Positions 26,038 through 34,133 of a stretch of 64,000 bases of DNA are shown here, piece by piece. The notes beneath the pieces were generated by a model that was not told the origin of the DNA, did no database searches, and saw only the letters and a program-made list of their open reading frames with translations. Origin of the DNA: Eubacterium sp. (GTDB taxonomy: Bacteria > Bacillota > Clostridia > Lachnospirales > Lachnospiraceae); assembly GCA_021769425.1 (NCBI GenBank), contig JAETSX010000004.1:42873-106872 (forward strand), written 5' to 3'. Every line of letters starts with the position of its first letter. Position 1 is the stretch's first letter. A program made the translations under genes and the position numbers.

Positions 26038-28425
26038 CTAAAGTCCTTTCACTTGCACCAGTACCTCCTGCACCTGTTCTGCAACTGTTTTTTCGTCTAC
26101 CAGCAGGCTTTGAAATACATTTACTGCCTTTTTGCTCTGAACCTCATAAAACTCTGAGTCTTCCATATATTTTTGAATTAACGCCGGATACTCTTCCAGT
26201 GACCGGCATTGAAAATCTTTTCCGACACAGGATGCAATATCTCCAACTTCAAGTGAAACAACCGGTATGCCTTCCTGCAATGCTGTGACGCCAGCGCCGC
26301 CATTCCCCAATCCAGGCGTCGCCACAACCAGATCTGTCAGAGCAATTGCGTCTGCAAATTCCGGACAGTATCCAAAAAACCTGATACGCGATTCTTCTTT
26401 CGTGCATTCTTTTACCTTTTTTTCAAATTCATCACTAACGCCTCCAATAAATATGAGCCATACTTTATTTGTTTTATTACGATGCAGCACCTGCCCTAAC
26501 ATCTTCAAAAACTCATCTGTACAGTCTTCTTCCAGCCTATTTCCTGCAATTCCAATGCAAAATGCATCTTCTGGCGTTTCAGTATCACTTCTGTGATAAA
26601 GTCCCTTCGATTTTTGATAGGAAGACAATCCAATCCGAATCTCCTGCACTTTCACGCCCTTGTCAATCAAAAATGCTTTTTCCTGTGGATAAGCATCCGA
26701 AGCACGTTCAAAATAATTAACCACCATATCCGCTGGTATACCCGGATAACCTTCCGTTAACTGTGTATAGATCACCGAGGTAAATTGCTTCATTGCGCCT
26801 GCAAATGCCGGAACTCCTCCAAAACACCAGACACAATAGGGTTTACAGTCATATAGCCCCTGCATTAATTGCTGCATTTGCTGTCTATTTTCTCGTTTTA
26901 GTTGGATCTGATAACCAGAAAAACAACACTCTTTGTAAGGATATTCAAACTTTCCATCTAATTCTTTTCTGCAGAGAAGCATGTCTACTTCTTTAAGCCC
27001 TGCCTGCATACAAGTTGCTGCATCGTACTCCTTAATCTCCGATAATAAAATTACTTTCTTTTTGAAATAAATTTCTAAAATCCTGCTCATTTCCAATAGA
27101 ATCCGTGTCGGTGCATGTCTAGGAGTAAGCAACTGTGTAATTGCCATAACAATCAGATTCTGATCCCTTTCCTGAACCGGAACCTTTGCTGTGTCCATGT
27201 CCAAAAACTTTTTCATCTCTTCTATAAGATATTCTGACTCCTCCCAATTCTCTGCAATATGTATCCGTTCTCCTTCAGCAAAACTTTTTATTATATATTG
27301 ATTTTTTAATTCCAGACACATAAATAAATCCTGTTTTTCCCGTATGCTCTTCGGCACTATATGCTGTAGCCATTCCAGATCCGTAAACAGTTTAGCCACC
27401 CCTTCCAAACCCCCATCATGCATACAAAAAACCGTTTGATCCCCATGTGATTTGAGAGCATCCAGTATGATGCCCAACTGCTTCCATATTTCAAATTCTT
27501 CTGCATCTATTACTATTTTAAAGATACCTTTCGCTATGTGAAGAGCCTTCCATACATTTTCAACATAACTTTCCTGCTCGTCATACGTAAAATAACGCAT
27601 CCTTATATCTTCTGTATCCGTTTCATTTCCACTGCATGCAATTAACACTTCTATTTCACTATCATAAAAACACTGACGAAGACAACTGCGTATCCGCAAA
27701 ATAACTTCCCGCTCTGTTTTCCTGGGAATGCATATTGTTAAGAAAATATCTTTCCGCTCTGCATGTATGTTATTAACTCTTTCCTTATGAATTTTTTGCA
27801 GCAGTTCCTTATATGCATGGATTTGTGTTCCCGCCCCAGCAAATTGTTTCGGAATAAAAAATCCCTCATTTTCTTCAAAAAAAGCCTGCATAATCCTAGT
27901 ATTCCGAAAAACAATTATATTCGTACAATACAATTGTTTCAAACGGGGAAGTTTAAAAAAAGAAGCCAACTTATCTTCTGATTTATTTACCAAAAGATAC
28001 ACACAATTACGGTTGTTCTTCTCTAAATCCGAAATGACTTCACGGAAATCCCATATATCCGCAAACAAAATGCTGTCAAACACTTGCTTTCTGCCACGAT
28101 CTGAAATTTTTTCTAACTCTATAAATCCTTTGAAAATACCTGATTCTTTGTCAAATATATAAAACTTTTCCTGACTGACAGGGATAAAATCCAGCATACA
28201 TTCCTCATAAGCCAATCCAGTAAAACCTAAACTGTTTTGTTTATAATTTTGCCGATACTCTTCCTCATTAGGTTCAATAAAACACCCATACAAATTTTTT
28301 AGAATCAATTCCTTTTCAAAACCAATCTCATATGCATGTATCCATTCTCTGACACACTTTTCATACTCTCCGTTTTCAAAAAAATCGATCCCACTTTGAT
28401 AATAATATTCTCCATTATCTTCCAT
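26038..28425 (-). CDS. Large glycosyltransferase-like protein of the flagellin glycan island
   Basis: A 795-residue protein. Residues 1-50 contain a TPR-like pair (YYQSGIDFFENGEYEKCVRE). A middle region of unclear fold follows. The C-terminal 300 residues look like a GT-B glycosyltransferase: GKFEYPYKECCFSGYQIQL region, FCIGIAGNRLEEDCTDEFLK, WLIFIGGVSDEFEKKVKE, IRFFGYCPEFADAIALTDLV and ATPGLGNGGAGVTALQEGIP with the usual acidic donor-binding end. It lacks a membrane anchor. It lies between maf and the aminotransferase, so flagellin O-glycosylation or extension of its glycan is the inferred role. Confidence 0.7.
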   Translation of the reverse strand: MEDNGEYYYQSGIDFFENGEYEKCVREWIHAYEIGFEKELILKNLYGCFIEPNEEEYRQNYKQNSLGFTGLAYEECMLDFIPVSQEKFYIFDKESGIFKGFIELEKISDRGRKQVFDSILFADIWDFREVISDLEKNNRNCVYLLVNKSEDKLASFFKLPRLKQLYCTNIIVFRNTRIMQAFFEENEGFFIPKQFAGAGTQIHAYKELLQKIHKERVNNIHAERKDIFLTICIPRKTEREVILRIRSCLRQCFYDSEIEVLIACSGNETDTEDIRMRYFTYDEQESYVENVWKALHIAKGIFKIVIDAEEFEIWKQLGIILDALKSHGDQTVFCMHDGGLEGVAKLFTDLEWLQHIVPKSIREKQDLFMCLELKNQYIIKSFAEGERIHIAENWEESEYLIEEMKKFLDMDTAKVPVQERDQNLIVMAITQLLTPRHAPTRILLEMSRILEIYFKKKVILLSEIKEYDAATCMQAGLKEVDMLLCRKELDGKFEYPYKECCFSGYQIQLKRENRQQMQQLMQGLYDCKPYCVWCFGGVPAFAGAMKQFTSVIYTQLTEGYPGIPADMVVNYFERASDAYPQEKAFLIDKGVKVQEIRIGLSSYQKSKGLYHRSDTETPEDAFCIGIAGNRLEEDCTDEFLKMLGQVLHRNKTNKVWLIFIGGVSDEFEKKVKECTKEESRIRFFGYCPEFADAIALTDLVVATPGLGNGGAGVTALQEGIPVVSLEVGDIASCVGKDFQCRSLEEYPALIQKYMEDSEFYEVQSKKAVNVFQSLLVDEKTVAEQVQEVLVQVKGL

Positions 28426-28488
28426 CTGATCTTCCTTTTTCGTTTATGGTATTCTAAATACAACAATTTTTGATATGTTACCCGTCTG

Positions 28489-30405
28489 TCATGCTCCCTT
28501 TTCCTCCAAACTTCCTGAATCTGACGCGTGGTCTATCCCAAAGGGATCATACCGCAGCACATCTTCCGCTATACCTTTCAGCAATTCTGCACATTTCTTC
28601 AGCAGTTCACTGTACTTAATCCCTTTCCTTGCAACCTCCTGCATCTCTTCCTCTATATTATTTTCCTCATAATAATACTCGCTCCGCACGATATATTCTG
28701 CCGTAGGCATAGTGATTTCAATCAGCTGAAAGCCATCATTGCCCTGGCATTCATCTGTCAGTTTCCGGATTCTCTTTAACAGCTTTCGGCAATTTTCTTT
28801 TTGCAAATTCCCGGATCTGCTAGCCTTATCCAGATTCCTGTATGCTTTCTTCAAAAGCTTTGTCTTATTTATAATCTCATCATATTTTCCAGGAATACTG
28901 CTTAGATATTCCGCTGCATTTCTCTGTTCCTCTTCTGTAAACTCCGGCTTCATTTTCTCAATGCAGGATTCGAAATCTATCTCTTCTTTACAATTTTCTG
29001 CAACAGCCTCTTTCAAAGTCATCAATTCTGTTCCTTTAATATACGCCCCTCCCTCTGTTGCATTAATTACCCGAACCTCCCTGCATTTTTTCATTCCTTC
29101 GATATACATTTCAAACCATTCCAGATAAATCCTCAGATTTGTAATGGTGGGGACCTTTTCTTCATAATTTCCCTTTACCATAATCATGCCTTCTGTATTC
29201 TCTTCTTTCATTTTCTCTTCAAAAGTTCCATCTGCATGGCTTCTGTTATTGGTATATGCCAAATCCTGCCCCACCAAAATAATAGTCTGAAACCCCATTT
29301 TATACAAAAGGGAAAAAACAGAGCATGCCACAGAGCCGCCCAAAGAAACATTATAAAATTGCTTCCCGTTCTTCTCATATGCACGAAATGGTATGACATA
29401 TCCGTCAAAAAAGAAGATTTTCTTCCCTTTCTGATTTTCAATAAGAGAATATCTTGCACAAGTTGGAGCAATAATAGGAATATCTTTTGCTCCGTCTACT
29501 TCCAATAGCTCCAACGGTTTACGCGGATCTATGGTCATAAACGCATCCGGCGCAACGCCTGCTTTTAACAGCGGTTTCACCGCAGTGTCCACGGCGACAA
29601 TAAAAGCCCTATTTTTTGCTTTTTTTAATTCTTTTATGTTCTTATTCAAGGAAGGTCCCGCCGCCACCAGAATTGCCGCCCCATCATGGGGGACTGCATC
29701 AAACAAATTCTTTGTGTGATAACCTTCGCAGATATATCGCATGTTATAAAGTACATTTTTGGCCAAATCTCCGGAAAAAAGTTCCCCGGAATTAAATCCC
29801 ACCCGAATATCTTCTGTCATGCGCTGAAGCATTTTCATATATTTCAATATCTTCTCTCTGTAAAATACCCGGTAATTTGGATGTATTTCCTCCTTCAGAA
29901 ATTCCAGGGATTCCACTGCAACTACCCTGCCCATAATTGCTTCAAATTCTTCTTCGTTGACTCCCTCTACCACAAAAGCAATGGGCCTGTTCTCTATCTC
30001 TTCTGACAAATCCGTTTCTTCCAGCATAGCTATAAATATAGATAAAGAAGGTTCATAAGCCACAATATTCACTTCCTTATCTGTATTTTGGACTAATGCC
30101 TTTAAATAAGCGCCGCTGCCCAGGCCAAACAAAAAAACCGGCGCATATTTATGCAATTTTCCCAGTCTCTTCAGCCAGGTTTGCACCGGTTCTTTCGCAT
30201 CCCGTTTTCCATTCAGGTACAAGCTCCGCTCTTCCTTTCTGATCCGGAAAATCCGTTCTCCATCCCGGGATTGTTCCAGGCTGATTTCTATTTCATCACC
30301 CGTCTGTTGATTTTGTCCACTCCTTTTTTCCCGTATCATATCTGCAAAGGGAGGATACCATTTTTCCATGGCTTTCAGATTTTTTTCCCATATTTCCTTA
30401 CTCAT
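28489..30405 (-). CDS. Motility accessory factor (Maf) flagellin glycosyltransferase
   Basis: A 638-residue Maf/DUF115 protein. The MAF_flag10 core lies around residues 220-420, with AAILVAAGPSLNKNIKELKK, FIVAVDTAVKPLLKAGVAPD, MTIDPRKPLELLE and YNVSLGGSVACSVFSLLYKM. Maf proteins transfer nonulosonic acids such as pseudaminic acid from the CMP donor to serine or threonine of flagellin before export, which fits the pse genes downstream and flagellin upstream. The start MSKEIWEKN (GAAGAAAAGAAG before it) was chosen; it overlaps the preceding gene's stop by 8 bp. The C-terminal 150 residues are charged and helical. Confidence 0.87.
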   Translation of the reverse strand: MSKEIWEKNLKAMEKWYPPFADMIREKRSGQNQQTGDEIEISLEQSRDGERIFRIRKEERSLYLNGKRDAKEPVQTWLKRLGKLHKYAPVFLFGLGSGAYLKALVQNTDKEVNIVAYEPSLSIFIAMLEETDLSEEIENRPIAFVVEGVNEEEFEAIMGRVVAVESLEFLKEEIHPNYRVFYREKILKYMKMLQRMTEDIRVGFNSGELFSGDLAKNVLYNMRYICEGYHTKNLFDAVPHDGAAILVAAGPSLNKNIKELKKAKNRAFIVAVDTAVKPLLKAGVAPDAFMTIDPRKPLELLEVDGAKDIPIIAPTCARYSLIENQKGKKIFFFDGYVIPFRAYEKNGKQFYNVSLGGSVACSVFSLLYKMGFQTIILVGQDLAYTNNRSHADGTFEEKMKEENTEGMIMVKGNYEEKVPTITNLRIYLEWFEMYIEGMKKCREVRVINATEGGAYIKGTELMTLKEAVAENCKEEIDFESCIEKMKPEFTEEEQRNAAEYLSSIPGKYDEIINKTKLLKKAYRNLDKASRSGNLQKENCRKLLKRIRKLTDECQGNDGFQLIEITMPTAEYIVRSEYYYEENNIEEEMQEVARKGIKYSELLKKCAELLKGIAEDVLRYDPFGIDHASDSGSLEEKGA

Positions 30406-30733
30406 CTTCTTTTCTTCCATCTTCCTCTTCATCTATATAAATATTTACTAATTCCCGCAATCCGTAATCCAGCGTATCAACCATATAAACCGAATCCTGC
30501 TGTTCTAAAGCTTCCAGATAATCCTCCAAAACCTGAATCACATACTGTTTTAATTCCCGATATTCCCGGTCTTCCATCCCATAAATATTTCCCTGCAAAA
30601 AAGAACTGCAGAACTTTTGAATTCTCTCTCCTAAAGCTTTCGCTTTTAAAAGTATTTCCTCGTCTTTCTGATAATAAAATGCGATACAGATTATACCGAT
30701 TCCGCGCCTTAACTCTTCCGCCAACGCTTCCAT
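30398..30733 (-). CDS. Small helical protein between flagellin and maf, unknown function
   Basis: A 111-residue protein, acidic and almost entirely helical (EYRELKQYVIQVLEDYLEAL), ending in a run of acidic residues EEEDGRKEDE. No signal peptide or membrane segment is present. Its position and size recall flagellar chaperones or FliS-like proteins, but I see no FliS or FlgN motif and do not assign it. The ATG at MEALAEELRR has AGGAAGAGG upstream; a TTG nine codons earlier is an alternative. It overlaps maf by 8 bp, so the two are translationally coupled. Confidence 0.6.
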   Translation of the reverse strand: MEALAEELRRGIGIICIAFYYQKDEEILLKAKALGERIQKFCSSFLQGNIYGMEDREYRELKQYVIQVLEDYLEALEQQDSVYMVDTLDYGLRELVNIYIDEEEDGRKEDE

Positions 30734-30830
30734 CCTTTTCAACCTCTTCCTGGTTTGCAAAATTCCTCTTTTCGCCTATTTTTGCAAATATTCCTGTTCT
30801 TCTTACTGACAACTCAAGATGTATTTCTAT

Positions 30831-30869
30831 AAAATTGCAGAGGCACGTTTTTCGTACCTCTGCAATTTT
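30831..30869 (-). terminator. Flagellin transcription terminator
   Basis: A long hairpin (17-bp arms beginning aaaattgcagaggcacg, one mismatch, 5-nt loop) lies 29 bp beyond the flagellin stop and ends in ATTTTAT. It would separate abundant flagellin mRNA from the glycosylation genes, with partial read-through possible. Confidence 0.75.
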
Positions 30870-30897
30870 ATTACATAATTTTCGTTCCTTCTGTTTC

Positions 30898-32247
30898 TTA
30901 CTGCAGCAGTGACAATACGCCCTGCGTAGACTGATTTGCCTGTGCAAGCATAGACTGTCCAGCCTGTGCAAGAATATTGTTCTTGCTGTATTCCACCATT
31001 TCAGAAGCCATATCAAGATCTCGGATACGGGATTCTGCTGCCTGGGTATTCTCTGCCACATTGTCCAGGTTTGCAATGGTATGCTCTAATCTGTTCTGGA
31101 TTGCTCCAAGCGCAGATCTCTGGGATGATACTTTGTTGATTGCATTCTGCACTGCCTGAAGGGTTGCATTTGCTTTAGAATAGGTGTCAACATTTGCTTT
31201 CGCCAACGTAAATTTGTCTCCCTGTCCTCCAACAGTAGCACTATCTGCAACAGTATCTTTCATGGTAAGGTACGTAGCAAAATCGTTCATGAGCGCCGTA
31301 CTTACTGCTCCCTTTGCTGCGCTGATGTCTGCTTTCATTGCAGATTCCGCTGTCTGATACCGTTTATAACTGATATATGTTTCTGTTCCGACTTTCCTGC
31401 TGGACAATACAACCTTATCGCCGCTCATTCTGGTTACCTGCTCCCAGATATCCTTTGTAGCTTCTTTTCCTTTATCGGAATCCGCTTTAAAGTACACAGA
31501 TGTTTTTGCGTTAATAATGCTCTTATTACCGCTTAATTTAACAAGCGTCTGAACTGCGTACTGTTTTACGCTTGCTTCTTTCGAAATAGCAATTTTAAAC
31601 TGGCTGATTGCTGTCTTCTGATTCGTCGACTGCGCCTTGGAAGTATCATATTTATACGTAAAATCCTTATATTTAACTTCCGTCGGCTCCTGGCCTCTCT
31701 GAATCGGAACCTGCTCTTCTCCCTTGATATTTCTCAGTCCCAAAGTCTCAGAGTTCATGTTATTAATACTGATTTCAATCTTCTGTTTTGCATTTGCGCC
31801 AACATGAAGATTTTTACTCTGGAAGGAACCATCCAGCAGATTCTGTTTATTGAACTGAGTTGTGGTGGAAATTCTGTCCAATTCCTGTGTCAGCTGATCC
31901 AACTCTTCATTGATTGCATCACGGTCAATGTTTTCATTGGTATCATTAGCACCCTGAACTGCCAGTTCATTCATTCTCTGAAGGATAGAATGCGCTTCAC
32001 TCAATGCGCCTTCTGCTGTCTGGATTAAGGAAACGCCATCCTGTGCGTTTGTGGACGCACGGGTCAAACCGCGGACCTGGCTTCTCATCTTTTCTGAAAT
32101 CTTTAATCCTGCCGCATCATCGCCTGCACGGTTAATTCTGTAACCAGACGATAATTTCTCAGAAGATTTTGCCTGTGAATTTGTAGTAACGCCCAACTGA
32201 CGGTTGGAATTCATTGCTGTAAGGTTGTGTTGTACGATCATTGCCAT
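30898..32247 (-). CDS. hag: Flagellin
   Basis: The 449-residue filament subunit. The conserved N-terminal D0/D1 region is MAMIVQHNLTAMNSNRQLGV, ending with SEKLSSGYRINRAGDDAAGL and MNELAVQGANDTNENIDRDA. The conserved C-terminal D1/D0 region has LEHTIANLDNVAENTQAAES, RIRDLDMASEMVEYSKNNIL and AQANQSTQGVLSLLQ. The middle 170 residues are variable, rich in Ser, Thr and Lys, and would form the surface-exposed domain where O-glycans attach. GGAGG precedes the ATG and is part of a CsrA-like site. No sigma-D promoter is obvious directly upstream, so transcription probably comes from the csrA side. Confidence 0.95.
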   Translation of the reverse strand: MAMIVQHNLTAMNSNRQLGVTTNSQAKSSEKLSSGYRINRAGDDAAGLKISEKMRSQVRGLTRASTNAQDGVSLIQTAEGALSEAHSILQRMNELAVQGANDTNENIDRDAINEELDQLTQELDRISTTTQFNKQNLLDGSFQSKNLHVGANAKQKIEISINNMNSETLGLRNIKGEEQVPIQRGQEPTEVKYKDFTYKYDTSKAQSTNQKTAISQFKIAISKEASVKQYAVQTLVKLSGNKSIINAKTSVYFKADSDKGKEATKDIWEQVTRMSGDKVVLSSRKVGTETYISYKRYQTAESAMKADISAAKGAVSTALMNDFATYLTMKDTVADSATVGGQGDKFTLAKANVDTYSKANATLQAVQNAINKVSSQRSALGAIQNRLEHTIANLDNVAENTQAAESRIRDLDMASEMVEYSKNNILAQAGQSMLAQANQSTQGVLSLLQ

Positions 32248-32256
32248 AATATTTTT

Positions 32257-32265
32257 CCTCCTTGT
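32257..32265 (-). promoter_or_regulatory. Putative CsrA-binding site overlapping the flagellin ribosome-binding site
   Basis: The flagellin leader reads ACAAGGAGG just before the ATG. The CsrA consensus is ACARGGAxGU with GGA at its core, and in Bacillus subtilis CsrA represses hag by binding such a site over the Shine-Dalgarno sequence. The identical nine bases occur at the csrA Shine-Dalgarno. Confidence 0.55.
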
Positions 32266-32487
32266 TGTTTATGGTCTTATGTCCCCCTGCATAGGATTTA
32301 TTTTCCAAGCAGCGGATGGACAGTCATTGCCCGCTCTGCAAGCAACAACAGATGCTGCAAATCCGTTTGCATGCATACTTTTTTTGTTAAATAGGCAGTT
32401 CATTCTTATTAAAATGAATGCCTTTTATAATAAGCAGGAGCCCTAGGTTACCCCCGCATTATTACCTGATTCCTTCACTGCCGATGC
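32266..32487 (-). other. Leader between csrA and flagellin
   Basis: No gene is present. A hairpin with one bulge (arms GGCATTCATT and AATGAACTGCC, around 32393-32421) lies mid-leader without a T-run, so csrA-hag cotranscription looks possible. A GGGGGA upstream of the main site (near 32285) could be a second, weaker CsrA contact. I found no clear sigma-D promoter. Confidence 0.4.
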
Positions 32488-32799
32488 TTAACAGCCGTAT
32501 TTTGTCTGGATCCTGCTTTTCGTCTCTGTCTTTCTGGACTTCCTGCGTTCTTCCATCAGTATTGCCTTAATCTTTTCCTTGGCTTCCGGGGACAATTCCT
32601 TGTCTCTGTAATGCTTCACTTCATTTCCCGGCTCCGGCGCCATCCCGAATTTTTCCAAAGCTGCGCTTCTCACCACATTCATTTCCCTTGGCGCATCCAC
32701 CAGCACCCGCAGATTATTGGAACTCCCTCCTGCGAACACCAGCTTAATCTCATCGCCGATCAGCAGATACTCTCCTGGCTTTACTGTTAATTTCAGCAT
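32488..32799 (-). CDS. csrA: Translational regulator CsrA with a C-terminal extension
   Basis: Residues 1-60 match CsrA: MLKLTVKPGEYLLIGDEIKL, a glycine loop FAGGSSNN, VLVDAPREMNVVRSAALEKF with the RNA-contacting Arg in the VVR motif. The protein continues to 103 residues with a lysine- and arginine-rich tail (AILMEERRKSRKTETKSR), longer than the usual 60-75. CsrA represses flagellin translation in Firmicutes and is antagonised by FliW, which is not encoded in this window. The second of two adjacent ATGs was chosen for spacing from AGGAGG. The gene lies directly downstream of the putative invertible promoter and upstream of flagellin. Confidence 0.85.
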   Translation of the reverse strand: MLKLTVKPGEYLLIGDEIKLVFAGGSSNNLRVLVDAPREMNVVRSAALEKFGMAPEPGNEVKHYRDKELSPEAKEKIKAILMEERRKSRKTETKSRIQTKYGC

Positions 32800-32804
32800 C
32801 ATAA

Positions 32805-32813
32805 CCTCCTTGT
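32805..32813 (-). promoter_or_regulatory. Putative CsrA-binding site at csrA's own ribosome-binding site
   Basis: The csrA leader carries ACAAGGAGG, identical to the flagellin site, immediately before the tandem ATGs. This predicts negative autoregulation of csrA translation. Confidence 0.5.
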
Positions 32814-32885
32814 TTCCTCCGCTGCCGCCCGTTCAAAATCACTTTCTAACCAACGGCCGCTCTGTCACTTCCTGATGATTTTTCC

Positions 32886-32914
32886 ATGCAACACTTTATA
32901 TCAAACTGTTGCAT
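32886..32914 (-). repeat. Left recombination-like site of the putative inverton (IR-L)
   Basis: A 29-bp site with 8-bp outer arms ATGCAACA / TGTTGCAT and an asymmetric centre. Its reverse complement matches the site at 33038-33066 at 27 of 29 positions, including the asymmetric centre TTTGATATAAA. Two arms around a short unique spacer is the usual layout of tyrosine-recombinase core sites. Confidence 0.7.
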
Positions 32915-33037
32915 GAACCCGAAACCCCTGAAAAATAAGGGTATAGAGAGATATTTTTTTAGAATCTTTTTAAAATTTTTTATAAAGAGAGGTTAAGTAT
33001 GTTAGAAAAGAGCCGATATTATCTGTGTAAATGAAAA
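32915..33037. other. Putative invertible DNA segment carrying a sigma-D promoter
   Basis: The 123 bp between the two opposed sites is AT-rich and has no open frame. It holds one recognisable signal, a sigma-D promoter at 32993-33019 pointing rightward, away from csrA. Recombination between the flanking sites would invert this segment and place the promoter about 10-20 bp from IR-L, firing toward csrA and flagellin. No equally good promoter toward csrA is seen in the present orientation, so this copy appears to be in the OFF state. Confidence 0.65.
32993..33019 (+). promoter_or_regulatory. Sigma-D (sigma-28) promoter
   Basis: TTAAGTAT followed by 11 bp and GCCGATAT closely fits the flagellar sigma consensus TAAAGTTT-N11-GCCGATAA. 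The predicted start near 33026 lies just inside IR-R. In the present orientation a transcript would run into the hairpin terminator at 33092-33128 and reach no flagellar gene. Confidence 0.7.
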
Positions 33038-33066
33038 ATGCAACAATTTGATATAAATTGTTGCAT
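33038..33066 (+). repeat. Right recombination-like site of the putative inverton (IR-R)
   Basis: A 29-bp near-perfect palindrome, arms ATGCAACAATTT and AAATTGTTGCAT with a GATAT centre, followed by a run of T. It is in inverted orientation relative to IR-L. Because it is palindromic and followed by T residues it could also act as a weak terminator. Confidence 0.7.
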
Positions 33067-33091
33067 TTTTCTGCAGTTATGAAACGCTCCG

Positions 33092-33128
33092 AAAGGCTGT
33101 TATGCTTTGTCAGCACAACAGCCTTTTT
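33092..33128 (+). terminator. Intrinsic terminator downstream of the sigma-D promoter
   Basis: Arms AAAGGCTGTT and AACAGCCTTT with a partly paired 15-nt loop, followed by TT and preceded by the inverton. It would stop the rightward sigma-D transcript in the OFF orientation. Confidence 0.7.
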
Positions 33129-33168
33129 CCTAATTATATGTCTGACGTGAAATACAGAAATCTGCATA

Positions 33169-33197
33169 TTGCAATCAAAATCTACATATGCTATAAT
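33169..33197 (+). promoter_or_regulatory. Promoter of a small RNA (type I antitoxin-like, locus 2)
   Basis: TTGCAA, a 17-bp spacer and TATAAT. The spacer end ACATATGC and the boxes match the antitoxin promoter of the intact locus at 56147-56175 almost base for base. Confidence 0.65.
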
Positions 33198-33203
33198 GCC
33201 AGT

Positions 33204-33277
33204 AGGCAAAAAGACACGAATAGTCCATGCAGGACGACAAACGAAAAGCCCTGGAGCGTCACCTCCAGGGCTTTCTA
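33204..33277 (+). ncRNA. Predicted antitoxin RNA of a degenerate Fst/par-like locus
   Basis: The RNA would start about 7 bp after the -10 box and end at the hairpin AAAGCCCTGGAG / CTCCAGGGCTTT (33245-33274). It converges on the toxin remnant at 33327-33392. Prediction rests on promoter, terminator and similarity of layout with the locus at 55858-56175. Confidence 0.5.
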
Positions 33278-33326
33278 TTCCTAATTTTGGCAATGGGAAG
33301 GCTTAAACCCATAGGCTGGTTACCGA

Positions 33327-33392
33327 CTATTTCTTGTCACTGTCCAACCATTTGATGATATAGTGGCAGGCTGCACCAGCCAAACTTTCCAT
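33327..33392 (-). pseudogene. Degenerate Fst-like type I toxin remnant (locus 2)
   Basis: The 21-codon frame MESLAGAACHYIIKWLDSDK-K shares ACHYIIKWLD with the intact toxin at 55930-56028 but lacks about ten residues of the membrane segment. Its ribosome-binding site is poorly spaced and no -10 box corresponds to the toxin promoter of the intact locus. I infer an inactivated toxin with a surviving antitoxin. Confidence 0.6.
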
Positions 33393-33511
33393 TCCCCAAT
33401 TGCCAAACAGATGAAATTGTAATAAGCTGAATGACGACAGTGCTTTGCAGAACGCAAAGCGCTATTTCCCTGACAGGATGCAGGAGTACAAAAGAAACAG
33501 GAGGTTACCTC

Positions 33512-34090
33512 ATGAGCGTCACACAGCCTATTCGGAACATATCTGAAATCGAAAAATTAAAAAACTACTATTTTCTGGAAAAACCTAATCTGAGAAATTA
33601 CACATTGATTTGCCTTGGAATTAACTCTGCCCTCAGAATCAGCGATTTGCTGGAATTAAACTGGCAGGATGTTTACGACTTTACGAAAAAACATTTTCTG
33701 AAGCACATCATACTTAAGGAACGCAAAACAGGAAAACAAACGCGGATTGCGCTGAATAAAAATGCCCTGAAAGCATTGCAGCTATACAAAAACAGCCTGC
33801 AGCAGATAAATCCTATGGATTACCTCTTTCCCGGCCGAAACCATGCCAGCCATCTCAGCCGTTCCCAGGCATTCCGGGTCATCAAAACCGCCGGGCAGGA
33901 ACTGAATTTTGAAACAGACATAAGCTGCCATTCTCTGCGGAAAACCTTCGGGTATCACGCATGGAAATCAGGCGCACAGCCTGCTGTACTGATGAATATT
34001 TATAACCATTCCTCTTTCCATACTACCAAACGGTATCTTGGAATTGAACAGGATGACAGAGATCAGATCTTTCTGGATGTGAATCTATAA
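33512..34090 (+). CDS. Small tyrosine recombinase (FimB/FimE-size, candidate invertase)
   Basis: A 192-residue catalytic-domain tyrosine recombinase. The full active-site set is visible: R42 in NSALRISDLLELNW, K72 in ERKTGKQTRIA, H140 and R143 in CHSLRKTFGYH, H166 in IYNHSSFHT and the nucleophile Y175 in TTKRYLGIEQ. It lacks the N-terminal SAM-like core-binding domain of phage integrases and has the size of FimB/FimE DNA invertases. The start follows AGGAGG by 7 nt; the frame upstream includes a small leader hairpin (gctttgc...gcaaagc). It lies 446 bp from the inverted sites, which it may recombine. No element ends or att sites suggest a mobile element. Confidence 0.85.
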   Translation: MSVTQPIRNISEIEKLKNYYFLEKPNLRNYTLICLGINSALRISDLLELNWQDVYDFTKKHFLKHIILKERKTGKQTRIALNKNALKALQLYKNSLQQINPMDYLFPGRNHASHLSRSQAFRVIKTAGQELNFETDISCHSLRKTFGYHAWKSGAQPAVLMNIYNHSSFHTTKRYLGIEQDDRDQIFLDVNL

Positions 34091-34133
34091 CATTTATGCA
34101 GAACAAAATGTTCCTTCCTATGAAATGAAAAAT

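Noticed and set aside
32388..32425. Terminator between csrA and flagellin
   Set aside because: The hairpin there is not followed by a T-run, so read-through from csrA remains likely.
33512..34090. Recombinase as the integrase of a prophage or integrative element
   Set aside because: No phage or conjugation genes, tRNA or flanking att repeats are nearby, and the protein lacks the N-terminal domain of such integrases.
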